A stretch of 64,000 nucleotides of DNA from assembly GCF_002938435.1 (NCBI RefSeq), contig NZ_POQT01000013.1, positions 41,763 to 105,762 of the forward strand, in the 5' to 3' direction. Positions 43,397 through 51,930 of this stretch are shown one piece after another. The notes beneath the pieces were generated by a model that worked only from the letters and a program-made list of their open reading frames with translations, searched no databases and had not been told where the DNA came from. Source of the DNA: Blastococcus saxobsidens. Its GTDB lineage: Bacteria > Actinomycetota > Actinomycetes > Mycobacteriales > Geodermatophilaceae. Every line of letters begins with the position of its first letter. Positions within the stretch are counted from its first letter, which is position 1. The position numbers and the translations under genes were made by a program.

Positions 43397-44914
43397 TCAG
43401 CGGCTCGGACCGGGGAAGCCGGAGACGTCGACGTAGTCGGCGATCGTCTGCAGTTCCGTGCACGCCTCCAGGGCGGTGATGCCGTGGCCGCGTCCGATGC
43501 CGCTGCCCTTGAACCCACCGAAGGGCATCGACACGTCGGAGGCGCCGATGCGGTGGACGTTGATGAAGACGCTGCCGCACTCCAGCCGGCGGGCGATCCG
43601 CAGCGCGTGCTCCCGGTCCTCGCTCCAGACGGAGGCGGCGAGTCCGAACTCGGTGGCGTTCGCCAGCCCGACGACCTCGTCGTCGGAGTCGAACGGGAGG
43701 ACGGGGACCACAGGACCGAACTGCTCGCAGCTGACCAGCTCGGCGCCGGGCTCCACGTCGGTCACGACGGTGGGGCGGAGGAAGTAGCCGTCGTCCCAGG
43801 TGTCCGGGTCGAGGGCGGTCCCGAGGACCCTCACCGTCGCGCCGGCTGCGCGGGTGCGGTCCAGGAGACCCAGGATCCTCTCGAACTGCGGCCGGTTGTT
43901 GACCGGCCCGATGGTGCTGCGGGGGTCCAGGCCGTCCCCGACCACCAGCCGGTCCACGGCGGCGGTGTAGCGCTCGACGAAGCGGTCGTAGTGGGACCGG
44001 TGGACGTAGATGCGCTTGACGTTGAAGCAGATCTGACCGCTGGCGGTGAACACGCTCTGCACGAGCTCGTCGACGAGCCTGTCGGTGACCACTGCGCTCT
44101 CCAGCACGATGGCCGGGTCGTTGCCGCCGAGCTCCAGGCTCACGTTCTTGAGGTTGCCGGCCGCGGCGCGCATGACCTGCTGGCCGGTGGCGGTGCTGCC
44201 GGTGAAGAACACCTTGCGGATCCCGGGGTGGGCGGCGATGGCTGCGCCGGCTTCGCCGCCGCCGGGCACGACGTTCACGACCCCCTCGGGCAGCTTCGCG
44301 GCGAGCATCTCCAGCACGGCGCTCAGGGTCAGCGGCGCCAGCTCCGAAGGCTTCACGACGACGGTGTTGCCGGCCAGGAGGGCGGGGGAGATCCCGAGGA
44401 AAGCGAGGTACACGGGGCTGTTCCACGGCACGATGACGCCGGTCACGCCCATCGGGCGGCGACCGGAGAAGATCGTGCCGCGGGAGTCGGAGCGGAACAC
44501 CTCGTCCTCGGCCAGCCGCTCGGCCAGTCCGGTGTAGTACCCGAGGATGTGCGCCGCACCGCCGACGTCGACCCGCGACTCCCAGAGCACCTTGCCCTGT
44601 TCGCGGGTCAGCAGCTCCGCGAGCGGGCCGGCGGCCGCGGTGATGGCCCCAGCGGCCCGGGCGAGGTGCTCGGCGCGCTCGTGGGCGCTCAGCTGCGACC
44701 AGGCCGGGAAGGCCGCCGACGCAGCGGCGACTGCGCGGTCGACGTGCTCGCCGGTGCCCATGGCCACCCGGCCGACCACCTCGTGCACGCGCGCCGGATT
44801 GACGACGGGCTGGAACTCGGAGTCCAGCCGCTGCCCGGCGACCAGGACGGCCGCCTCGTGCAGGACGGTGTCCCCCCGGTCGGCGACGGCGGTGCGGCTC
44901 GGCGTCTGCGCCAT
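43397..44914 (-). CDS. NAD(P)-dependent aldehyde dehydrogenase
   Basis: 505 residues. GVIVPWNSPVYLAFLGISPA is the substrate-channel/cofactor segment, FTGSTATGQQVMRAAA the NAD-binding turn, LELGGNDPAIV holds the general-base Glu (Asn replaces the common Lys), and ASGQICFNVKRIYV holds the catalytic Cys. It resembles vanillin or benzaldehyde-type dehydrogenases. It reads away from the decarboxylase gene across the same regulatory region, which places it in the aromatic pathway: it would oxidise an aromatic aldehyde to the acid. Substrate inferred. Confidence 0.9.
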   Translation of the reverse strand: MAQTPSRTAVADRGDTVLHEAAVLVAGQRLDSEFQPVVNPARVHEVVGRVAMGTGEHVDRAVAAASAAFPAWSQLSAHERAEHLARAAGAITAAAGPLAELLTREQGKVLWESRVDVGGAAHILGYYTGLAERLAEDEVFRSDSRGTIFSGRRPMGVTGVIVPWNSPVYLAFLGISPALLAGNTVVVKPSELAPLTLSAVLEMLAAKLPEGVVNVVPGGGEAGAAIAAHPGIRKVFFTGSTATGQQVMRAAAGNLKNVSLELGGNDPAIVLESAVVTDRLVDELVQSVFTASGQICFNVKRIYVHRSHYDRFVERYTAAVDRLVVGDGLDPRSTIGPVNNRPQFERILGLLDRTRAAGATVRVLGTALDPDTWDDGYFLRPTVVTDVEPGAELVSCEQFGPVVPVLPFDSDDEVVGLANATEFGLAASVWSEDREHALRIARRLECGSVFINVHRIGASDVSMPFGGFKGSGIGRGHGITALEACTELQTIADYVDVSGFPGPSR

Positions 44915-45391
44915 GTCGGTGCTCTCTCTCGTCTCGTCAGGTGGGCGGGAAGTCGTCCACGAGCGGGGGTCACCATCGCTCGGCTCGCCGCCGTCCTCGG
45001 GGAGCTGCCTGCGCGAGCCGGCGCCGAGGAGACCTGCGCCACAGTAGGGCCGTATCGGGTTGGCTGTCCACCAGCGCGAAGACCGCCGACAGGGTATTCC
45101 GCATGAGGGAACGGCGGCGTCGGGTCGCCGGGGTCGAGACCGGAACGGTCGACAGCGGACGCGTGCTCCGGGGAGCGCCTCGCCGTCTGGACGGTGCTAC
45201 CCATGACTGCAGGCTTCCGCAGTGCGGAAAAGTTGCACATTCGGTTTCCTCTGACCGCTACGGGAACTAGTGTCCTGCCTCACCACTGCGTCGAGACCGT
45301 GGCCCGTCCGCGGTCATGTCGGAGGCTTCCTGAGCCGGCCGGTGGCTCCGACCCGATCTCTGCCCCCGTCTCTGCCCGAGGAGCACCACGC
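44915..45391. other. Divergent regulatory region of the aromatic cluster
   Basis: 477 bases between the aldehyde dehydrogenase (minus) and decarboxylase (plus) starts. No plausible coding frame. It includes the inverted repeat at 45215-45229. TAGTGT at 45268-45273, with TTTCCT 17 bases upstream, is a weak promoter candidate for the decarboxylase operon. Confidence 0.5.
45215..45229. promoter_or_regulatory. Inverted repeat TTCCGC-AGT-GCGGAA before the decarboxylase operon
   Basis: A perfect six-base inverted repeat with three-base spacer, 163 bases before the ATG at 45392. Sites of this form are typical IclR-family operators. It resembles the repeats at 48862-48878 and 49112-49130 in its TTC...GAA arms. 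Binding by the local IclR protein is inferred. Confidence 0.55.
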
Positions 45392-46471
45392 ATGAGCACC
45401 GACCCCGCCACGCCCCGCACCGGAGGCGCTCAGGGCTACCTGCGCATCGCCACCGAGGAGGCGTTCGCCACGCCGGACCTCTTCGACGCCTGGGCGCGGA
45501 CCATGGAGCGGACCGACGTGGACCCCGGGTTCGCCGGGTTGGCCGGCTTCTACACGACCAGCCAGGCCGAGCGCCCCCGGACCATCAAGCGGCGGCTGCT
45601 CGACCTCGGTGAGGAGCGCATCGCGGACATGGACGCCGCCGGGATCGACCGGGCGCTGCTGCTCCTGACCGCCCCGGGCGTGCAGTGGCTGGACCGGGGC
45701 GAGGGCGTGGCGCTCGCCGCATCCACCAACGACCAGCTGGCCGATGCCTGCCGCCGGCACCCCGACCGGTTCAGCGGTCTGGCCGCGGTCGCCCCGCAGG
45801 ACCCCGCGGCGGCGGCGGAGGAGCTGCGCCGGGGTGTGACGCAGCTCGGGCTGCACGGCGGGGTCATCAACGGTCACACCCAGGGCCGCTACCTCTCCGA
45901 TCCGGAGTTCTGGCCGATCTTCGAGGCCGCCGAGGACCTCGACGTCCCGATCTACATCCACCCGACCGGCCTCCCGGCGAACATGCTGGAGCCGTTCCAG
46001 GAGGCGGGCCTCGACGGGGCGATCTACGGGTTCGGCGTCGACACCGGCCTGCACCTGCTGCGCATCATCACCGCCGGCGTCTTCGACCGGTTCCCGCGGC
46101 TGCGCATCGTGGTCGGCCACGCCGGCGAGGCGCTGCCGTTCTGGCTCTTCCGGCTGGACCACATGCACGCAGCGACGGTCCGCGCCGAGCGGTACGAGTC
46201 GATGAAGCCGACCCAGCGCACGATCAGCGAGTACATGCGCGAGAACGTCTACATCACCACCAGCGGCATGGCGTGGGAGCCGGCGATCCGGTTCTGCCAG
46301 CAGGTCCTCGGCGCCGACCGGGTCATGTACGCCATGGACTACCCGTACGAGTACGAGGTCTCCGAGGTCCTGACCCACGACAACCTCGACATCGACGCGG
46401 AGACCAAGCGGATGCTCTTCCAGACGAACGCCGAGCGGGTCTTCGGCCTGAACGTCCCCGCCCCGGCGTGA
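45392..46471 (+). CDS. Amidohydrolase-family decarboxylase (LigW/gamma-resorcylate type)
   Basis: 359 residues. The N-terminus LRIATEEAFATPDLFDAW matches 5-carboxyvanillate decarboxylase LigW and relatives, where EExF holds a metal-ligand Glu. VPIYIHPTGLP, IVVGHAGEALPFW and MYAMDYPYEYE supply the His and Asp ligands of the Mn/Zn centre. These enzymes remove CO2 from aromatic acids without oxygen or cofactor. The stop overlaps the hydroxylase start (GTGA, 46468-46471). The substrate is not determined; a hydroxylated benzoate is expected. Confidence 0.87.
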   Translation: MSTDPATPRTGGAQGYLRIATEEAFATPDLFDAWARTMERTDVDPGFAGLAGFYTTSQAERPRTIKRRLLDLGEERIADMDAAGIDRALLLLTAPGVQWLDRGEGVALAASTNDQLADACRRHPDRFSGLAAVAPQDPAAAAEELRRGVTQLGLHGGVINGHTQGRYLSDPEFWPIFEAAEDLDVPIYIHPTGLPANMLEPFQEAGLDGAIYGFGVDTGLHLLRIITAGVFDRFPRLRIVVGHAGEALPFWLFRLDHMHAATVRAERYESMKPTQRTISEYMRENVYITTSGMAWEPAIRFCQQVLGADRVMYAMDYPYEYEVSEVLTHDNLDIDAETKRMLFQTNAERVFGLNVPAPA

Positions 46472-48168
46472 CCTCCGGGGGTGGTGGCCCGGGGGACGGC
46501 GAGCCCGTCCGGTCACAGGTCGTCATCGTCGGCGGAGGCCCGGTCGGGACGGGGCTGGCCATCGGGCTCGGGCAGCTCGGCATCCGGTGCGCGGTGATCG
46601 AGCGCCGGGCCGAGCCCCAGCTCGTGCCGAAGGGCCAGAACCTGACCCAGCGGACGATGGAGCACATGCGGGCCTGGGGGGTCGAGGACCGCGTCCGGGC
46701 CGGCCGCGCCATCCCGGTCGGGCACTCCCGGGGGCTCACCGCGTACGGGTCGTTGCTCGGGGAGTACTCCTACGAGTGGTTGCGGCGCGGCGCCGTCCGC
46801 CGGTTCTACGCGACGGACAACGAGCGCCTCCCGCAGTACGCGACGGAGCGGGCGCTGCGGGCCCGTGTCGCGGAGCTGTCGACCGTGGCGGTGCACCACG
46901 GCTGGCGGGCCGAGGAGGTCAGCGAGTCCGCCGACGGCGTGCGGGTCCGCGCGCGGGACGCATCCGGCGCGGTGCTGGAGGTCCTCGCCGACCACGCGGT
47001 CGGCTGCGACGGCAGTCGCTCGGTCGTCCGCGAGGCGGCGGGCATCGGTCAGGACGGGACGGACCACGAGCAGCTGATGGTCCTGCTCGTCTTCCGCTCC
47101 CGGGAGCTCGACGGTCTCCTGGCGCGCTACCCGGGCACGTCGTTCTTCAACGTCCTGCACCCGGACCTGTCGGGGTACTGGCAGTTCCTGGGGCGTGTGG
47201 ACGCCACGGAATCGTGGTTCTTCCACGCCCCCGTCGACGTGGCGGACCCAGGGGCGGACTTCCGGCCGCTGGTCTGGCGGGCGGTCGGGGACCGGTTCGA
47301 CATCGACGTCGAGCACGTCGGCTTCTGGGACATGCGCTTCGCGCTCGCCGACCGGTACCGGCAGGGCCGCATCATCCTCGCCGGCGACGCCGCGCACAGC
47401 CACCCGCCTTACGGCGGCTACGGCATCAACACCGGCTTCGAGGACGCCGCCAACCTCGCGTGGAAGCTCGCCGCCACGCTGCATGGATGGGGCGGACCCG
47501 GCCTGCTGGACTCCTACGACGCCGAACGGCGCCCCGTCTTCGCCTCCACCCGTGACGACTTCATCGCCCGGTCCATCCAGGTCGACGCGGACTTCCTCGC
47601 CACCCACGACCCCACCACCGACCGGGAGGCGTTCGAGGCGGCGTGGGCCGCACGCGCGGAGGGAGCCGCGGCGGAGGTCGCCGCGTACGAGCCGCACTAC
47701 GAGGGGTCGCCCGTCATCGCGACCTCCGGCGGGGGGCGTCCCGGCGCCTACGGCAGCCACGAGACGCGGGCTCGCCCGGGTCACCACCTGGCGGCCCAGC
47801 CGGAAGGCACGGGCGTGGACCTGTTCGACCGGCTGACCGGGGTAGGGTTCGTCCTGCTGCGAGCCGGAGGGCAGGGGGCGGGGCTGATCACGGCCGCCGA
47901 GCGGGCGTCGGTGCCGCTACAGGTCGTCGGCATCGGCGAGCACGTCCGCGCCGCCTACGGCGCGGACCTGGTGCTGGTGCGCCCGGATCAGTACGTGGCG
48001 TGGGTGGGGGACGAGTGCGTGGACCCCGATGCGGTGATCGCCGCCGTGACCGGGCACGCCCCCGGATCGGGATCCTGGGCCCTCGTCGGCTCAGGTGGCG
48101 GTGTGCAGCGACCGGGTGATCTGGTCCCGGGCCTCGAGCAGCATGGGGGCGAGCGTCCGACCCGCTGA
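46468..48168 (+). CDS. FAD-dependent aromatic hydroxylase (class A flavoprotein monooxygenase)
   Basis: 566 residues from the GTG in the overlap. FAD motifs in order: VVIVGGGPVGTGLAIGLGQL (Rossmann), VGCDGSRSVVRE (DG), IILAGDAAHSHPPYGGYGIN (GD). The C-terminal 170 residues are the thioredoxin-like tail of the phenol/MhpA/TfdB group, ending DLVLVRPDQYVAWVG. It inserts a ring hydroxyl using NAD(P)H and O2. The last 78 bases overlap the iclR gene tail to tail, so the final residues may be dispensable. Confidence 0.9.
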   Translation: MTSGGGGPGDGEPVRSQVVIVGGGPVGTGLAIGLGQLGIRCAVIERRAEPQLVPKGQNLTQRTMEHMRAWGVEDRVRAGRAIPVGHSRGLTAYGSLLGEYSYEWLRRGAVRRFYATDNERLPQYATERALRARVAELSTVAVHHGWRAEEVSESADGVRVRARDASGAVLEVLADHAVGCDGSRSVVREAAGIGQDGTDHEQLMVLLVFRSRELDGLLARYPGTSFFNVLHPDLSGYWQFLGRVDATESWFFHAPVDVADPGADFRPLVWRAVGDRFDIDVEHVGFWDMRFALADRYRQGRIILAGDAAHSHPPYGGYGINTGFEDAANLAWKLAATLHGWGGPGLLDSYDAERRPVFASTRDDFIARSIQVDADFLATHDPTTDREAFEAAWAARAEGAAAEVAAYEPHYEGSPVIATSGGGRPGAYGSHETRARPGHHLAAQPEGTGVDLFDRLTGVGFVLLRAGGQGAGLITAAERASVPLQVVGIGEHVRAAYGADLVLVRPDQYVAWVGDECVDPDAVIAAVTGHAPGSGSWALVGSGGGVQRPGDLVPGLEQHGGERPTR

Positions 48169-48870
48169 CGCGTCGGGCAGGCGACCGGACGGGACGACGA
48201 CGGCCAGCGCCACCAGGGGGGTTCCGTGCGGGTCCGGTACGGACGTGCCCACGGCGCTGATCCCGTTCTCGCCTTCTTCGATGTTGATCGCGTACCCGCT
48301 GTCGCGGATGGTCTGGAGTTCGTCGAGGAGTGCGTCCAGCCTGGTGATGGACGCGTCCGTCAGGCCGCCCAGTTCGCCGTCGGGGTACAGCCGCCGCAGG
48401 CCGCCGGGCGACATGCCGGCGAGGATGGCCTTCCCCGCCGCCGTGCAGTGCGCAGGCATGACCACGCCGGTGCGATCGCCGACGCGAACCGGACGCGGGC
48501 TCTCGACGCAGTCGATGAAGCGGACGCTGCGCCCCTCGAGGAGGCACAGGCTCACGGTCTCCTGCGTCGACTCCGCGAGGTCCTCGAGGATGGGCCGGGC
48601 GACCCGGCGGATGTCGATCCGGCCGATCGCGGCGAGCCCGATGGCGTTGAGCGCCGGACCGGGGCGGTAGGCGCTGTGCGGCTTGTCCTGGAGCACGAAG
48701 CCCCGCTGGCGCAGGGCCGTGAGGAGGCGGTGAGCGGTCGACCCGGCGACGCCCAGCGCGTCAGCCGCCTCCGCCACCCGCAGCACCTGCCGTTCGCCGA
48801 TGAGGTCCAGCAGGCGCAGCGCGTTGTCCACCGACCGCAGGCCAGCCCGGTCGGAAACGGGATTCTCCAT
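48091..48870 (-). CDS. IclR-family transcription regulator
   Basis: 259 residues. The winged helix reads LRVAEAADALGVAGSTAHRL, then LTALRQRGFVLQD. The effector domain (about 75-255) contains HCTAAGKAILAGM and GYAINIEEGENGISAVG, the usual IclR pattern. It lies between the hydroxylase and transporter genes and likely controls the cluster in response to an aromatic metabolite. The start codon lies within a repeat matching the one before the transporter, so autoregulation is likely. The 3' end overlaps the hydroxylase gene by 78 bases. Confidence 0.93.
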   Translation of the reverse strand: MENPVSDRAGLRSVDNALRLLDLIGERQVLRVAEAADALGVAGSTAHRLLTALRQRGFVLQDKPHSAYRPGPALNAIGLAAIGRIDIRRVARPILEDLAESTQETVSLCLLEGRSVRFIDCVESPRPVRVGDRTGVVMPAHCTAAGKAILAGMSPGGLRRLYPDGELGGLTDASITRLDALLDELQTIRDSGYAINIEEGENGISAVGTSVPDPHGTPLVALAVVVPSGRLPDASAGRTLAPMLLEARDQITRSLHTAT

Positions 48871-48878
48871 AGCAGAAA
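48862..48878. promoter_or_regulatory. Candidate IclR operator over the iclR start codon
   Basis: On the minus strand TTTCTGCTATGGAGAAT spans the start codon at 48870. It matches the repeat at 49112-49130 read on that strand (TTTCTGCATGGAAGAAA) at nearly every position, differing by a one-base shift in the centre. TAGCTT a few bases upstream could be the -10, giving a short or absent leader. Confidence 0.55.
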
Positions 48879-49111
48879 GCTAGCAGCCGAGGCGTCCACA
48901 CGTCGGTCGACCGAGCCGTTCCGGGTGGGCGGAGTCTCGCTGGTGTTCCCCGTGCGGACCGGTACGAGGGGCGTCGTGGCCGCGGTGTGGCCACCCGCCC
49001 GCCTGTGCCGGAGCCGGCTGCCCGGGGGCGAGCGGCCGGAGGTGCGGGCAGGTCCGCCTGTGGCGCCAGTGGGTCCGGAAACCGCCGGCACAGTCATCCG
49101 ACCGTGACCAT

Positions 49112-49149
49112 ATTTCTTCCATGCAGAAATCTGCGATGCTTTCTTGTCA
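49112..49149. promoter_or_regulatory. Candidate IclR operator and promoter of the ABC importer operon
   Basis: ATTTCT-N7-AGAAAT at 49112-49130 is a perfect inverted repeat. A further TTTCT at 49140-49144 runs into TTGTCA (49144-49149), a good -35. TAGCTT at 49168-49173 is a -10 with spacer 18. A regulator on these repeats would cover the -35. This shares its sequence with the repeat at iclR. Confidence 0.6.
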
Positions 49150-49304
49150 CTTGAGGGAAGAGTGAGCTAGCTTACGTGGCGCCCGACACATGGATGCGCC
49201 GATGGCGCAGAGGGGTCGTCGGGACCGGCGCGCGGCTCCCGTCGCCCCGAGAAGAGGCCTTCGGGTCGTGCCGAACGGATGGAGAAGCGGGTGCTGCGTT
49301 GGCC

Positions 49305-50165
49305 GTGCGCGTAGCGGAGAAGGCGTCCTCCGCGCCCCCTCAGCAGGCCGGAACCGGCTCCTCGGCCGGACGAGGCCGTGGCAGGGTGCTCGGAGGCCGC
49401 CTCCGCGACTGGGCGCCCCGTCTCATGGGCATCTCGGCGATCCTCGTGGTGCTCGAGGTCTGCTCCCGCACCGGCGTGCTGCCGCGGGAGTCCTTCCCGC
49501 CGGTGAGCGAGATCTACGGTTCGCTGCTGGGCCTGCTGGTGGAGCCGGGGCTGTGGATCGAGGTCGGCCGGACGATGCGCGGCTGGGCCGTCGGGCTGCT
49601 GCTCGCCGCCCTGCTCGCCGTGCCGCTGGGCATGCTCCTCGGCGCCAGCAAGCGTGCGTTCCAGATGAGCCGGCTGGTCATCGAGTTCCTGCGCCCGGTG
49701 CCGTCTGTCGCGCTGATCCCGCTGGCCGTCCTGGTCTTCGGGGTCGGCCAGGACATGAAGGTCTTCCTCGTCGCGTTCGCCTGCTTCTGGCCGATCCTGT
49801 TCCAGAGCATCTACGGCGTCCAGGATGTCGACCCGGTCGCGAGGGACACGGCGCGGTCCTACGGGCTGCCACCGCTGGCCCGCTTCGCCCGGATCATCCT
49901 GCCGAGCGCTGCTCCCTACATCGCCACCGGCCTGCGCATCTCGTCGGCCATCGCGCTGATCCTCGCCCTGACCGCGGAGCTGGTGGTCGGCGCCCCGGGA
50001 CTGGGGCGGGCCATCGTCGTCTCGCAGATCTCGGGGTCGATCACCCAGATGTACGCGCTGATCCTGGCCACCGGTCTGCTCGGCTGGCTGCTCAACACCG
50101 TTTTCCTGTCCGTGGAGCGCCGGCTGCTGCGCTGGCACCCCTCCCACCGGGAGGTGGCCCTGTGA
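49305..50165 (+). CDS. ABC transporter permease (SsuC/TauC type), first of two
   Basis: 286 residues from the GTG at 49305. An upstream GTG at 49176 would extend it, but it lies only three bases past the likely -10, so it is less likely. About six membrane helices; the coupling-helix EAA motif reads ARDTARSYGLPPLARFARIILPSA. This is the nitrate/sulfonate/taurine-type permease family, with RPVPSVALIPLAVLVFG typical. It forms an importer with the next three genes; the stop overlaps the next start as GTGA. Confidence 0.9.
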   Translation: MRVAEKASSAPPQQAGTGSSAGRGRGRVLGGRLRDWAPRLMGISAILVVLEVCSRTGVLPRESFPPVSEIYGSLLGLLVEPGLWIEVGRTMRGWAVGLLLAALLAVPLGMLLGASKRAFQMSRLVIEFLRPVPSVALIPLAVLVFGVGQDMKVFLVAFACFWPILFQSIYGVQDVDPVARDTARSYGLPPLARFARIILPSAAPYIATGLRISSAIALILALTAELVVGAPGLGRAIVVSQISGSITQMYALILATGLLGWLLNTVFLSVERRLLRWHPSHREVAL

Positions 50166-51070
50166 GGACTGCGCCCCGCGTCAGCGACTTCCTGCTCCAG
50201 TTCGTCCTCCCGGGCGGACTGCTCCTGGGCTACGGGGTGTGGAGCGCGCAGGCGGACAACTTCTACTTCCCGCCTCTGACGGAGATCGGGTCCACGTTCG
50301 CCGACACCTGGCTCTTCGAGCGCGTGCCGGTCGACCTCCTGCCCAGCGTGTCGCGGCTGGTCGCGGGCTACAGCCTCGCCGTCGTCGTCGGCGTCGTCGC
50401 GGGCATCGCCCTGGGGCTCTCCCGCCGGGCGCGCCTGACATCGGAGCCGGTCGTGGAGTTCCTGCGTGCGCTGCCGGCTCCGGCGCTGATCCCGTTCGCC
50501 CTGCTGCTGTTCGGCACGGGGACCAACTCCAAGGTCTTCATCATCGCGCTGGGCACGGTGTGGCCCATCCTGCTGAACACGATCGACGGGGTGCGTGGCC
50601 TGGAGAGCCAGCAGCTGGACATGGCGCGCTCCTACCGCATCCCGTCCCGCAGCGTCCTGCTGCACATCATCCTGCCCGCGGCCAGCCCGCGGATCTTCGC
50701 CGGCATGAGGACCAGCCTGTCGATCGGCATCATCCTCATGGTCATCTCGGAGATGGTCGCCAGCGCCAACGGCCTGGGCTACTTCATCCTGCAGTCGCAG
50801 CGCGGGTTCGAGATCCCCGAGATGTGGACCGGCATCGTGGTGATCGGGCTCCTCGGCTTCGTCCTCAACTGGCTCTTCCTCCGTGTGGAGGCCCGCGTCC
50901 TCTTCTGGCACCGGGGTGCCAAGGGCCTGCTCGGCGACTCCGCCGCCGCACCTGCGGTCGAGTCCTCCGCCGACGGCCACGGGCCGGACGACGCCGAGGG
51001 CCGTGGGCCGGAAGCCGCTACCGCACCGGACGTCCCGTCCACAGCGCGCTCGTCGCGCCCCGTCTCGTAA
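50162..51070 (+). CDS. ABC transporter permease (SsuC/TauC type), second of two
   Basis: 302 residues from the GTG at 50162. About six helices with LRALPAPALIPFALLLFG and the EAA-type coupling segment LDMARSYRIPSRSVLLHIIL. A hydrophilic, Ala/Pro/Asp-rich tail of about 50 residues follows the last helix. It is similar to the first permease, so the two probably form a heterodimer, which is less common than a homodimer in this family. Confidence 0.9.
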   Translation: MRTAPRVSDFLLQFVLPGGLLLGYGVWSAQADNFYFPPLTEIGSTFADTWLFERVPVDLLPSVSRLVAGYSLAVVVGVVAGIALGLSRRARLTSEPVVEFLRALPAPALIPFALLLFGTGTNSKVFIIALGTVWPILLNTIDGVRGLESQQLDMARSYRIPSRSVLLHIILPAASPRIFAGMRTSLSIGIILMVISEMVASANGLGYFILQSQRGFEIPEMWTGIVVIGLLGFVLNWLFLRVEARVLFWHRGAKGLLGDSAAAPAVESSADGHGPDDAEGRGPEAATAPDVPSTARSSRPVS

Positions 51071-51087
51071 CTCTCAGGAGGTCCGAC

Positions 51088-51840
51088 GTGCTCGAGGTGT
51101 CACACCTGCGCAAGGTCTACGGCAGCGAGGAGACCGGCAACGTCGCCGTCGGCGATCTGTCGTTCGTCGTGGGGGAGAAGGAGTTCGTCTGCATCCTCGG
51201 CTCCTCCGGCTGCGGCAAGACCACCATGCTCCGGTGCCTGTCGGGGCTGGCGCCGGCCACGAGCGGCCAGATCCTCGTGGAGGGCAGCCCGGTCGACGGC
51301 CCGCCCGAGGACCTCGCCTACGTGTTCCAGGACTACAGCCGCTCGCTGCTGCCGTGGATGACGGTGGAGCGCAACGTGTCGTTCCCGCTGCGCTACAAGG
51401 GGATGTCCAAGCAGGAGGCGAAGATCGCCACGGCCGACGCGCTGGACGCCGTCGGCCTGGGCGACCGGACCAAGGCGTTCCCCTGGCAGCTGTCCGGCGG
51501 CATGCAGCAGCGGGTGGCCATCGCCCGCGCCCTCGCCTACCGGCCGCGGGTGCTGCTGATGGACGAGCCCTTCGCCTCCGTCGACGCCCAGACGCGGTCG
51601 GACCTCGAGGACCTCCTGCTCGGGATCTGGGAGCGATATGCCGTGACGATCGTCTTCGTCACCCACGACATCGACGAGGCGGTCTACCTGGCCGATCGGG
51701 TGCTGGTCCTCAAGGCGCCGGCGACGGTGACCACGGTGGCCGACGTGGACCTGCCGCGGCCACGGGACCAGATCACGACCAAGGCGCTGCCCGAGTTCGC
51801 CCGTCTGCGCAGCGAACTGCTCTCCGCCCTCCGGCACTGA
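51088..51840 (+). CDS. ABC transporter ATP-binding protein (SsuB/TauB type)
   Basis: 250 residues from a GTG with AGGAGG upstream. Walker [13 protein letters not shown], signature [15 protein letters not shown], Walker [16 protein letters not shown] and switch His in [15 protein letters not shown]. It powers the importer whose permeases lie directly upstream. Confidence 0.95.
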   Translation: MLEVSHLRKVYGSEETGNVAVGDLSFVVGEKEFVCILGSSGCGKTTMLRCLSGLAPATSGQILVEGSPVDGPPEDLAYVFQDYSRSLLPWMTVERNVSFPLRYKGMSKQEAKIATADALDAVGLGDRTKAFPWQLSGGMQQRVAIARALAYRPRVLLMDEPFASVDAQTRSDLEDLLLGIWERYAVTIVFVTHDIDEAVYLADRVLVLKAPATVTTVADVDLPRPRDQITTKALPEFARLRSELLSALRH

Positions 51841-51930
51841 GGCGCGGTTGCACCCCCGCTCCACCCGCACGGCTCCTGATGGATGGGCACCGACGCCCCA
51901 CGCACCTCCCGAGTCACCTGGAGAAACCCG

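Noticed and set aside
44941..45270. A 109-codon plus-strand frame in the divergent regulatory region
   Set aside because: Arg/Ser-rich, no ribosome-binding site, and the palindrome and promoter-like elements overlap it.
49176..49304. Longer N-terminus for the first ABC permease
   Set aside because: The GTG at 49176 lies only three bases past the likely -10 and the added residues are Arg/Pro-rich without family resemblance; the GTG at 49305 fits better.
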